Shown: piece by piece, positions 43,624 through 51,700 of the stretch
How positions within the stretch are numbered: position 1 is the stretch's first letter
Layout of the letters: every line of letters begins with the position of its first letter
From: Nocardia niigatensis NBRC 100131
GTDB lineage: Bacteria > Actinomycetota > Actinomycetes > Mycobacteriales > Mycobacteriaceae
Direction: 5' to 3'
NCBI RefSeq assembly: GCF_000308655.1
Contig: NZ_BAGC01000111.1
Span: 82,072-146,071, forward strand
DNA length: 64,000 nt
Notes under the pieces: model-generated
What the model saw: only the letters and a program-made list of their open reading frames with translations
What the model was told of the DNA's origin: nothing
The model's database searches: none
Translations under genes and position numbers: made by a program

Positions 43624-44178
43624 GTGGACAGGGCGCAGCTGACAGCGGACATGGCGGACGGGGCGAGACCGGAGTTCCTCTTCTTCTGGGGGCACACCCG
43701 CACTCCCGGCCACGAGGTGGGCAAGTGGGTGCTGAGTCAGTGGTGGCCGGTCGAATTCAGTGTCGACGGCCAGAACTACCGCAGCGCAGAACATTTCATG
43801 ATGGCCGAGAAGGCCCGTCTGTTCGGCGACGAGGACATGCGCACCCGCATCCTGGTGAGCGACACGCCCGCCGACGCCAAGCGCATGGGCCGCGCCATCT
43901 CCGGCTTCGATCAGGACACCTGGGAAGCCCACCGCTTCGACATCGTGCTCCGCGGCAGCATCGCCAAATTCGGCCAGCACGACCAGCTGCGCGACTTCCT
44001 GCTCGCCACCCGCGACAAGGTCCTCGTGGAAGCCGCGCCGCGCGACACCATCTGGGGCATCGGCCTCGGCGCCGAGAACCCGTCCGCCGCCGATCCGGCC
44101 CGCTGGCGCGGCGAGAACCTGCTCGGCTTCGCCCTCATGGACGCCCGCGACGCCCTGGCACCCGCCCGCCAGTCCTGA
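43624..44178 (+). CDS. NADAR family protein (YbiA-like)
   Basis: 184 aa. Diagnostic segments: FFWGHTRTPGHEVGKWVLSQWWP, then the YRSAEHFMMAEKARLFGD helix, ISGFDQDTW and the closing WGIGLGAENP...WRGENLLGFALMDAR (read in blocks). NADAR proteins hydrolyse N-glycosidic bonds: YbiA types act on riboflavin intermediates, others remove ADP-ribose from guanine in DNA. A Nudix gene follows 29 bases later, which fits nucleotide-sugar metabolism. Which reaction is performed cannot be read from sequence alone. Confidence 0.9.
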   Translation: MDRAQLTADMADGARPEFLFFWGHTRTPGHEVGKWVLSQWWPVEFSVDGQNYRSAEHFMMAEKARLFGDEDMRTRILVSDTPADAKRMGRAISGFDQDTWEAHRFDIVLRGSIAKFGQHDQLRDFLLATRDKVLVEAAPRDTIWGIGLGAENPSAADPARWRGENLLGFALMDARDALAPARQS

Positions 44179-44207
44179 CTCGCCCCGCGATGGGGGAGGA
44201 TCGGGGG

Positions 44208-44744
44208 ATGGACACGCTGCGGAGTCGTGAGGTGTATGCGAATCGGTGGATCACGCTGCGGGAGGACGTGGTTCGGCAGGCCGATGGGGAGGAGTCGGTG
44301 TACGCCTACCTCCACAAGGCGGACTTCGCCATCGTGATCCCGTGGGACGGGGAGCGATTCCACCTGGTCGAGCAGTATCGGTATCCGTTGCGGCGCCGGT
44401 CCTGGGAGTTCCCCGGCGGGACGGTGGCGGGGGAGGCCGATCCGATCGCGGTGGCCCGGCAGGAGTTGCGGGAGGAGACCGGGCTGCGGGCCGGCCGCTT
44501 GACGGTGCTGGGGAAGGTGGCGCCCGCGCCGGGCACCAGCACGCACTACGGAACCGTGGTGCTGGCGACCGACCTGACGGAGGGGCCGCACGAGCGGGAA
44601 CCCTCCGAGATGGACATGGAATCCGCCTGGTTCACGCGGGATGAGGTGGAGTCCATGATCCTGGCGGGCACGATCGTGGACTCACAGAGCGTGGCCGCGT
44701 ACTCGCTGCTGTCGCTGCACGAAAAGCGCGGCGGTCTCGGCTAA
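44208..44744 (+). CDS. Nudix hydrolase, ADP-ribose pyrophosphatase-like
   Basis: 178 aa. The Nudix box is complete: GGTVAGEADPIAVARQELREETG near residues 69-91 follows GX5EX7REUXEEXGU. YRYPLRRRSWEFPGG before it is typical of ADP-sugar pyrophosphatases. ATG 44208 is preferred because a GGAGGA ribosome site lies eight bases upstream. The gene is 29 bases after the NADAR gene, likely cotranscribed. Its stop overlaps the convergent SRPBCC gene by four bases. Confidence 0.9.
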   Translation: MDTLRSREVYANRWITLREDVVRQADGEESVYAYLHKADFAIVIPWDGERFHLVEQYRYPLRRRSWEFPGGTVAGEADPIAVARQELREETGLRAGRLTVLGKVAPAPGTSTHYGTVVLATDLTEGPHEREPSEMDMESAWFTRDEVESMILAGTIVDSQSVAAYSLLSLHEKRGGLG

Positions 44745-45160
44745 CCCTGGCCGGCGTGCTTGATCAGGCCCGCGACGACCTCGGGGAAGTCGGCGGTGAT
44801 CTGCGGGCCGATCTCGGGGCCGAGGGTGCCGGCGGCGGGGCCGGTGATCTCGGTGCGGTAGACCACGCGAGTGGCGCCGGACGGCAGCGGGTCGAGGCGG
44901 TGCTGGGTCAGCACCTCGAACCCGTCGCCGAGGAACACGTCGCTCCAGAGTTCGCCGTCGACGATCTCCACGAAGCGCAGCTCCACGGTGTCACCGTCCG
45001 GCGAGGTCATGCGGAAGGTGGTGCCGGGCGCGAAAGACCCGTCCAGCTCGAAGGTTTCGATGCCCGGATTCCATTCGGGCCAGCGATTCGGGTCGGACCA
45101 GCTGCGCCACAGCGCCTCCCGCGGCACGGTGGTCTCGGCGCTGTGTTCGTACTCCCACAT
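44741..45160 (-). CDS. SRPBCC-family (START-like) protein
   Basis: 139 aa small ligand-binding fold. N-terminus YEHSAETTVPREALWRSW and the WPEWNPGIETFELDG segment are typical of polyketide cyclase/dehydrase-like SRPBCC proteins; a long C-terminal helix (IGPQITADFPEVVAGLIKHA) closes the cavity. Ligand unknown. It converges with the Nudix gene with overlapping stop codons and no terminator. Confidence 0.88.
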   Translation of the reverse strand: MWEYEHSAETTVPREALWRSWSDPNRWPEWNPGIETFELDGSFAPGTTFRMTSPDGDTVELRFVEIVDGELWSDVFLGDGFEVLTQHRLDPLPSGATRVVYRTEITGPAAGTLGPEIGPQITADFPEVVAGLIKHAGQG

Positions 45161-45360
45161 GATCTCGTCCTCGATCGAAGTTCAGTCGGATAGACGGTTT
45201 ATCACAGTGAACACCTGAAGATCCGGTGAAGTGAACCGCATTGGCCCTTGCCCCGTGCCGGGAATGGCGTTTAATGACGTCGCGGTCCGCGGATCGAAGG
45301 GCCGGGGGGATTGATCATGGATCGTATTGGTGCACACAACGATACGAAGAGTGATCGATC

Positions 45361-45729
45361 ATGCGCGGAAGACTCCGGCCGGCACTGCTGACGGTAGCCC
45401 TGCTCACGGCTCCCCTGACGACCGGCCTGGCCACCGCCGCGGCGGTGCCTTCGACGGGCGTCATCGCCGCCCACCACCACGACGGCGGCGATCAGGATCA
45501 GGACGGTAACGGCGGTCAGGACGCATCCGGCGGCGGCCGGGACGGTGGTGGCGGCCAAGGCGGATTCGGCGGCGGCCAGGGCGGATTCGGTGATCAGAAC
45601 GGACGGCGTGATCAGGGTGACTGGTGGTTCGTCCACCACTGCGCCCAGCTGCACGAGTGGTGGCAGCCCCGGTGTCAGCGCGACGGCGGCGACATGTGGC
45701 ACCGCGGAGGTCCGAACGGCGGCTGGTAG
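45361..45729 (+). CDS. Small secreted Gly/Asp/His-rich protein
   Basis: 122 aa. Signal peptide (MRGRLRPALLTVALLTAPL, AAA cleavage region near residue 28), then HHHDGGDQDQDGN, a Gly-rich repeat (GGGQGGFGGGQGGFGDQ) and a Trp/His/Cys-rich end with two cysteines (HHCAQLHEWWQPRC). A dyad around TGATCA occurs just upstream (45312-45360). Family unknown. The antisense frame is also open, so coding sense rests on the signal peptide and composition. Confidence 0.6.
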   Translation: MRGRLRPALLTVALLTAPLTTGLATAAAVPSTGVIAAHHHDGGDQDQDGNGGQDASGGGRDGGGGQGGFGGGQGGFGDQNGRRDQGDWWFVHHCAQLHEWWQPRCQRDGGDMWHRGGPNGGW

Positions 45730-45732
45730 CCC

Positions 45733-46482
45733 TCACCACTCGATGCGCCCGTATCCCTCCTGTCCCCAGCGGTGGCCCCAGAACGTCCCGGTCGGGCCGT
45801 CCGCGGGCAGTGTCGCGAGGTGAACGCTGGGCTCGGCGCCCTGCTCGGCGGTGCGGAAACCGCTGTTGCCGTTGAGATCCGTCGCGGTGTAGCCGGGATT
45901 GGCGGCGTTCACCTTGATCGGGGTGTCCTTCAGTTCGAGCGCGTACAGGACCGTCACCATGTTCACGGCGGTCTTGGACGAGGTGTACGGGATGGCCGAA
46001 ACCATCTGTGCCATAGGGCTGTTCGGGTCGGTGCGTCCGGCCAGTGAGCCGACCTCGCTGGACACGTTGACGATCCGGGCCGCCTCGGCGCGCCGCAGCA
46101 GTGGCAGCAGGGCATTGGTGACCGCGACCAGCCCGAAGACATTGGTCTCGTACACGGTCCGCAGCGTGGCCAGGGTGCCGGACGACGGCTTGCCGTCGCC
46201 CTCCAGGCCACCGCTGATGGCGGCATTGTTGACGAGGATGTCGAGCCGGCCGAAGTCGGCCTCGATGTGGGCGGCGGCCGTGGCGACGGACTGCTCGTCG
46301 GCCACGTCGATCGCGATGAAGTGGGCGTCCGCGCCCTCGGCCCGCAATGTCGCGGCGGCGGCCTGCCCGAGTTCGGGGTCCCGCGCGCCGAGCAGGACGG
46401 TCATGCCGCGCGCGGCCAGCTGCCGGGCAGTCTCGTAGCCGATGCCCTTGTTGGCGCCGGTGACGAATGCTGTTCTGGTCAT
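45733..46482 (-). CDS. SDR family NAD(P)-dependent oxidoreductase
   Basis: 249 aa classical short-chain dehydrogenase. The cofactor loop is TGANKGIG, the structural motif NNAAISGG, and the catalytic Ser and YTSSKTAVN (YxxxK) are present. An insertion of about ten residues between the Ser strand and Tyr (RTDPNSPMAQMVS) is typical of carbonyl-reductase-like members. ATG 46482 gives the canonical N-terminus. Divergent by 84 bases from an XRE regulator that probably controls it. Confidence 0.92.
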   Translation of the reverse strand: MTRTAFVTGANKGIGYETARQLAARGMTVLLGARDPELGQAAAATLRAEGADAHFIAIDVADEQSVATAAAHIEADFGRLDILVNNAAISGGLEGDGKPSSGTLATLRTVYETNVFGLVAVTNALLPLLRRAEAARIVNVSSEVGSLAGRTDPNSPMAQMVSAIPYTSSKTAVNMVTVLYALELKDTPIKVNAANPGYTATDLNGNSGFRTAEQGAEPSVHLATLPADGPTGTFWGHRWGQEGYGRIEW

Positions 46483-46566
46483 GCGAAAAGCATCGCCGCG
46501 CCGGGGTCTCGGTGGGAGGACCGGGTTGTACCACCCAGAATCCGGACACCGGCCCACACTGGAGCC

Positions 46567-47391
46567 ATGGCTGACAGGACTGAACTCGCGGCCTTTCTGC
46601 GGGCCCGGCGCAACCGGCTGACCCCCGGCGATGTCGGGCTGCCGAACGGAATCAACCGCCGCGCACCGGGATTGCGCCGTCAGGAGGTGGCGCAGCTGGC
46701 CGGCATCTCGGTGGACTACTACATCCGGATGGAGCAGGCCCGCGGCGCCCGGCCATCGCGGCAGGTGCTGGCGGCGCTGGCTCGCGCGCTCACGCTCACA
46801 GTCGATGAGCGCGAATATCTGTTCCGGATGGCGGGGGCGGCGCCGCCGCCGATCGCTGGGCCGAACAAGACTGTGCCGCAGGAGGTTCGGACGATTCTGG
46901 ACGTGCTCGCCGCGCCGGCCTACGTGGTGGACGCGACCTACGAGGTGCTCGCCTGGAACCGGGCGGCTGTCCCGTTCGTCGGTGATCTCGAATCCGTGCC
47001 CGGGCGCGATCGCAACATGATCCGCTGGATGTTCCGTGAGGCCGCCGACCATCCGCAGTGGGCCGAGGCCGACACCCGCGAGTTCGCCCGCGCCCTCATC
47101 GCCGATCTGCGCGCGGCCTACGCCCGGTATCCGGGGCATCCGGCGCTGGCGGCCCTGGTCACCGAGTTGCTCGGTACCTCACGGCGTTTCGCCGATATGT
47201 GGTCGGCCCACGACGTGGAGGTGCGGCGCACGCACCACAAGCGCATCCGCCATCCCGAACTGGGCCCGCTGGACTTCCACTGCCAGGTGCTGCACATCTC
47301 CGACACCGATCAGCGGGTCATCGTCTACTGCGCGACCCCGCACACCCGGACCGCCGCCGTCTTCCAGTCGCTGGTCGCCACCGGCCGCTGA
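46567..47391 (+). CDS. XRE-family regulator with MmyB-like ligand domain
   Basis: 274 aa. The N-terminal helix-turn-helix (LRRQEVAQLAGISVDYYIRME, part of residues 38-59) is followed by the MmyB-like domain of about 165 residues (VPFVGDL, WMFREAADHPQW, VRRTHHKRIRHPELGPLDFH). Such regulators usually control a divergent SDR or other oxidoreductase, as found here. The last codons of this gene also begin the repeat that recurs at 54468. Confidence 0.9.
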   Translation: MADRTELAAFLRARRNRLTPGDVGLPNGINRRAPGLRRQEVAQLAGISVDYYIRMEQARGARPSRQVLAALARALTLTVDEREYLFRMAGAAPPPIAGPNKTVPQEVRTILDVLAAPAYVVDATYEVLAWNRAAVPFVGDLESVPGRDRNMIRWMFREAADHPQWAEADTREFARALIADLRAAYARYPGHPALAALVTELLGTSRRFADMWSAHDVEVRRTHHKRIRHPELGPLDFHCQVLHISDTDQRVIVYCATPHTRTAAVFQSLVATGR

Positions 47392-47550
47392 AGGGTTGTC
47401 AACATTTGTTGGCCAACAACCATTGCCGGAGCCTCCGGAGTCGGAATGAGCACCGTCCCGCCCGTTCTGGTCGCAATCGGGGCGCTCGTCCCACCGGCAT
47501 CGCAATGGCCGACGCTCGCAACGGACGGGTGTGATCCTGCGGGCCTCGAT
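47377..47550 (+). repeat. Repeat copy A: XRE 3' end, operator and decayed monooxygenase 5' end
   Basis: From GCCACCGG at 47377 through the palindrome TTGTTGGCCAACAA (47406-47419) the sequence matches 54468-54510 with two mismatches in about 43 bases. After the operator it again resembles copy B: GAGCCTC, GGAGTCG and ATGA-CACCGTCCC up to 47460, then increasingly diverged similarity to the first ~35 codons of the monooxygenase gene. The frame (ATG 47446) has lost sense and stops early. Copy A stops at the end of the convergent two-gene module. Confidence 0.7.
47446..47550 (+). pseudogene. Decayed 5' fragment of FAD-monooxygenase gene
   Basis: Starts ATGAGCACCGTCCC, close to the intact gene's ATGAACACCGTCCC at 54595. 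Later blocks such as GGTCG-ATCG-GG and GCTCGC-GACG-GGTGT line up with the Rossmann-encoding start of the intact gene but with frameshifts. Only about 100 bases remain before the inserted module. Confidence 0.5.
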
Positions 47551-47551
47551 C

Positions 47552-48715
47552 TCAGAGGCCGAGGTAGCGGGTAATGCGGACTCGGAGAATGTCGTTGACA
47601 GGCACGCGATGCGCAAGGTCATTGCGTAGGTCGCGGAAAGCGTATAGACGGTCTCGGTCGTCGCTCCGGCTCATGCTGACCCTCCCGCTGCTGACAAGCC
47701 ATGCCAGGGAGCCGATCTCGATGATGTCGTCAGGGCGGCGGTCGAGGTCGTCGAGGGCGCTCTGCGATGCTCGCTTCCGAATGATGGCCTCGTAGTGTGC
47801 CCGTTCCTCATCGACATAAGCGATGAAAGTGCGGTTGTGGGCCAGCCATAGTCGTTGGCGGATGCTCGCCCCGTCGAGTATGCGGGGGCTGCGGTTGGTG
47901 GTGTACCCCCATTGGTCGAGAAGTCCTGAACGCCAGGCGTGTTCCTGCCTGGTGGGCGGCGCGTCGCTGGGGCGGCGGTCGGTCTTGTCGATCCTCGGGT
48001 TGCCGTCGACCGGTGCATGGTCCTGGTAGGCGCGTACCGCGTCGGGAAGCCCCGAGGTGGTGCCATTCCAGTGGCGGACAAGATAGTCCACGCAGGCGAG
48101 ATCCCAGCCTGACAGCTCGGTGATGACTGCGGCGTCAACGGGGTTGAGTTTGCGGTCGGCGACCGCCGCCATTCGCGTTTGGGTGTCGAGGTGGTCGAAG
48201 ACTCCCCACCACCAGCGAATACGGAGATGAGTGAGGTCGAGTCGATCGAGGACTGCACGCTCGACGTCGCCCAGCCGCAGACCGATGATCAGTTTCGGGC
48301 AGTCACCGGTTGGCAGCCCGCTGGCGTGCACCTGTGCTGGCCAGCGGGCGAGAATATCGGTGATGTCGCTGTGCTCCCAGGCGGTTACGACGACCCACGA
48401 CCCGTGCCAGGCGTTCCACCGGATGATCGATTGCCAATCGTCGTATTCGCGGTCATCGACCGGATCGCCACCGAAAGTATCGAGGACGCGAGCGTGAAAC
48501 GGCTCCCCGGGTTTGTGAGCGATGTACTCGGCGAGGCTGTTCTCGCTGCGGATGTCGTCCAGCACGGCGTCGGCGATCCCGTTTTCGACTGCGGCGTCGG
48601 GGAATACGACGACCACTGTCTTTCCTTCAGCGAGGTCGCCGACGACAGCAGCGATGAAGCGTGCGGGGCCGGGTAACTTCGGATAGTCACCCGGCTCTGG
48701 CCCGTAGTCAACCAT
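47552..48715 (-). CDS. HEPN-motif protein, partner of the giant P-loop protein
   Basis: 387 aa. Its ATG lies inside the end of the upstream gene (8-base overlap), so translation is coupled and the two products should be made together. Residues about 25-125 form an alpha/beta domain (KTVVVVFPDAAVENGIADAV, SWVVVTAWEHSDITDI) that looks like an ATPase-type core without a P-loop. The C-terminus holds FRDLRNDLAHRVPV: R364-N-D-L-A-H369 is the RX4H motif of HEPN domains, many of which are RNases in toxin-antitoxin and abortive-infection systems. No known family was recognised. RNase activity is inference. Confidence 0.75.
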   Translation of the reverse strand: MVDYGPEPGDYPKLPGPARFIAAVVGDLAEGKTVVVVFPDAAVENGIADAVLDDIRSENSLAEYIAHKPGEPFHARVLDTFGGDPVDDREYDDWQSIIRWNAWHGSWVVVTAWEHSDITDILARWPAQVHASGLPTGDCPKLIIGLRLGDVERAVLDRLDLTHLRIRWWWGVFDHLDTQTRMAAVADRKLNPVDAAVITELSGWDLACVDYLVRHWNGTTSGLPDAVRAYQDHAPVDGNPRIDKTDRRPSDAPPTRQEHAWRSGLLDQWGYTTNRSPRILDGASIRQRLWLAHNRTFIAYVDEERAHYEAIIRKRASQSALDDLDRRPDDIIEIGSLAWLVSSGRVSMSRSDDRDRLYAFRDLRNDLAHRVPVNDILRVRITRYLGL

Positions 48716-51700
48716 CGAGTGAGCGGAGGGCTCGCGCCACGACCGGGTCGAGGCGGAACTGGTCATCGCGCTCGTTGACGATTCCGAACATCCGCACAGC
48801 GTCCAGAATGGAGCGCACTCCGTCCGAATCCCGCTCGAGGACCGCGGCGATATCGGTGGGCGGTTCATAGCCGAGTTCGCATGCGGCCCACTCGGTCAGC
48901 ATGCCGCGGATGTGTTCCGCGACCCCGACTCGGTCCAGGAACTCGGCTGCCTCGGCCGGATCGGTCGGGAAGTCCGACAGCTTCTCCCACGCCCCGGATG
49001 GGCTGATGCCGCCGTCGACGACATCGGCCACAGCCTGTTCGACCAGATCCGGCCAGCCACCGGAACGGTCGAGCAGTTCACGCCTTTCCGCCGGACTGCT
49101 GAACGGGTTGTCATGCCAGGAGCGGATTCCGTCACCGGACCACTTTTCGAGCGTCACCATCGTGGTCGACACCTGCGATTGCTGCGCGAGACGGATAGCG
49201 GCGTCGGCCCCATCCGTGCCGTACACGACGATGAGGTGTCCCTGGCTGCGTTTGCGCAGTGCCTGCACCGTTTCGGCGACGTCGGCGGCCCGGTCACAGT
49301 CCAAGCGGCTGCCATCGATGACGAGCAGGGTCGCCTTCTTTCCACCTCCGCCCGGAAGGAACCTGAATGCGTCCAGCTTCGCGCGCAGCTCCGGGTCTTT
49401 CCCATCGAGCACAGTGACGGTGATGTGCCGGTCGGCTCCGACGGTATGCAAGATGGGCGCGACCGTGCTGATACCCAGTGCGTCACTGCCCACGACGACG
49501 ATGTTCGTCAGGTTGTGACGATCCCGGCGTGGAATGAGTTCGGCGAGGTCGTGCTCGCTGAGTGGACTGCGCACGGTCTTTCCGTTGAGGACCACTTGGC
49601 GGCGAGTCGAACGCGGGTTGTATTCGGTGGGGAGCTCGAACTCGGCTTCCTCGAGCTCGGTCACCAGCTCGTCGCGGCTGCCGAGCATGGTGACGATGTT
49701 GGGGGAGCGCACCGAGTACCGTTTGCGGGCGTCCTTGGTGAGGACGCCCAGGCCGATGAGCTCGTCGAGATAAACGATGAACTCGGCACTGTTGAGATCG
49801 GAAAACCCGGCCGGCCAATACAGTTCGCACAGCGCCCGGATATCAGCGGCGAGATAGCGTTCCCGGAAGCCGTCCTCCATGCTCTGGATGGCGATCGCCA
49901 GTGCGATGACCTTGTAACGGACATCGAGCTGAATGGTCAGGCGCAGCTTGCTGGCGATCTTCTCGCGGGTGGTCGGGTTCTGGGTGACGGCGTCGATGTC
50001 GGCGTCGGTGATCATGATCGGTGGCTCCCCCCTGCGTGGGGGCCGCGCCTGGAGCAACTCGATCAGATCGTTGCACACCAGCTGGATCAGGCCGGGCTGC
50101 ATGTTCGTGAAGGCGAGCAGCCGCCACACCGCGTCCGGGTTGGCGAATTTGTAGCCCAGTGCCTCCAGGGGTTTGACGACTAGATCGTGGGCAGGTTTCG
50201 CGCTGAGCGGGCCGATCAAGACGTCGCGGCCGCCGTGGGCCAGCGGGGTGTTGGCGACATTCTGCAACCGCTGTACTTTGTGGAGACCGGCGAAGATTGG
50301 TTTGAACCGCCCGGCCGTGTTCTCGAACAGTTGCTTGAGCGGACCGACATTCTTGAATCCATCGGGGCCGGCGATGGATTCCTTCTCCAGGAACGCGTCG
50401 GCCTCGTCGAGCAGCAGCAGCAACCGTCGGCTGCTCTTGCCCTCGAGCCATTTGGCGATCGCCTTGGTCACCGGCTCGTGGTTGCGCACGTTCGGTTGCG
50501 GTTTGAGGCCGACGCTCCCGATTGCGGCGAGCTCGTTGTACAGGACTGTCCACAGCTGATTCGATTCCGACCAGCCGCCGATGCCATGCGAGCTGAGGTC
50601 GATGTAGATCGCGTGCTGGTCGTCGACTCCGTTGAACTGCCGCTCGATTCGGCGCAGTAGTGCGGACTTGCCCAGTTGCCGGCCGCCGTAGACGAATTGG
50701 CTGCCGGCGGGGTCGGTGAGCAGTGCCTGTTCCTCTGCGCGGCCGACGAACACTTCGTCGGGAACCTGCCCGGCGACCATCGTGTAGTGCGTGAAGCTGG
50801 AGAACGGCAGCGTGAGTTGCTGGACGGATTTGAACGATCGCGGGTGATGGGCGGCGATGTAGGCGGCGACCACATGGTCCACCACGATCGCGGTGATTTT
50901 CCTGGCCCGGCACTCCAGGAGGCATTGACGACGCTGCTCCGCGGACAGCACCCCCGCGAAAAGGACGATATTCGCTCCCGCGCCGGTCGGAAACGCCGAT
51001 GACAGAGTCTGTCTGAGCAGTTTCGGATCCGCGGTGACCGCGACCAGGTAGTGGCTGGCACGTGATCCGAGCCCCGCTACCAGGGAGCCGTCAACAGGGG
51101 TGGCGGTTACCCGGAAAAGGTCGTAGTGCTTGCCCGAACTGTGCTGCGTTGTGAACTCGCGCATGTCCAGCCCGAGTGCGCGCAGCACCGACGACATCGT
51201 CATCTGCCGCGCCCGCGGACCCCCGTTCTTCCTGTTCAGCAAGCCATTCCAGTTACGCAGCCGAGACTCGTCGTCGTCGCGGATCTCCGCGCCGGGACGC
51301 CCCAGCGATTTCTTCATCTGGGAGATGACGTCATCGATCGAGGACACGCCGGCGGCTTCCATCGCGGCAAGCACGCCCATGAACGATTCGAATACGTGGG
51401 CGCCGGTGTTGGATTCGCTGTCGGGGGACACGTCCGGAAGGCGTCCGCCGACAGACAGCGAAAGCAGCTCGTTGGCTCCGGCGAAGTCCTCGACATCGAT
51501 CCGGGCAAAGATCTTGTTCTGGTCCGGGGTCTCGACAACCTGTGCGGAAACCTTCTCCCGCAGCGTGTGCGCGGTCTTCTGCCGGTGTTGCCGCAGCTCT
51601 TCGCGCAATTTGTCGAGGACGGCCATCTGCAGGTCGAATCGGTCGCCGTCATAACCGTCCGATCCGACGAGCTTCGACTCGGCGTCGGCGTGATCGCCGT

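Noticed and set aside
46483..47139. Upstream extension of the SDR frame at 45733
   Set aside because: It runs antisense through the XRE regulator; the canonical SDR N-terminus MTRTAFVTGANKGIG starts at 46482.
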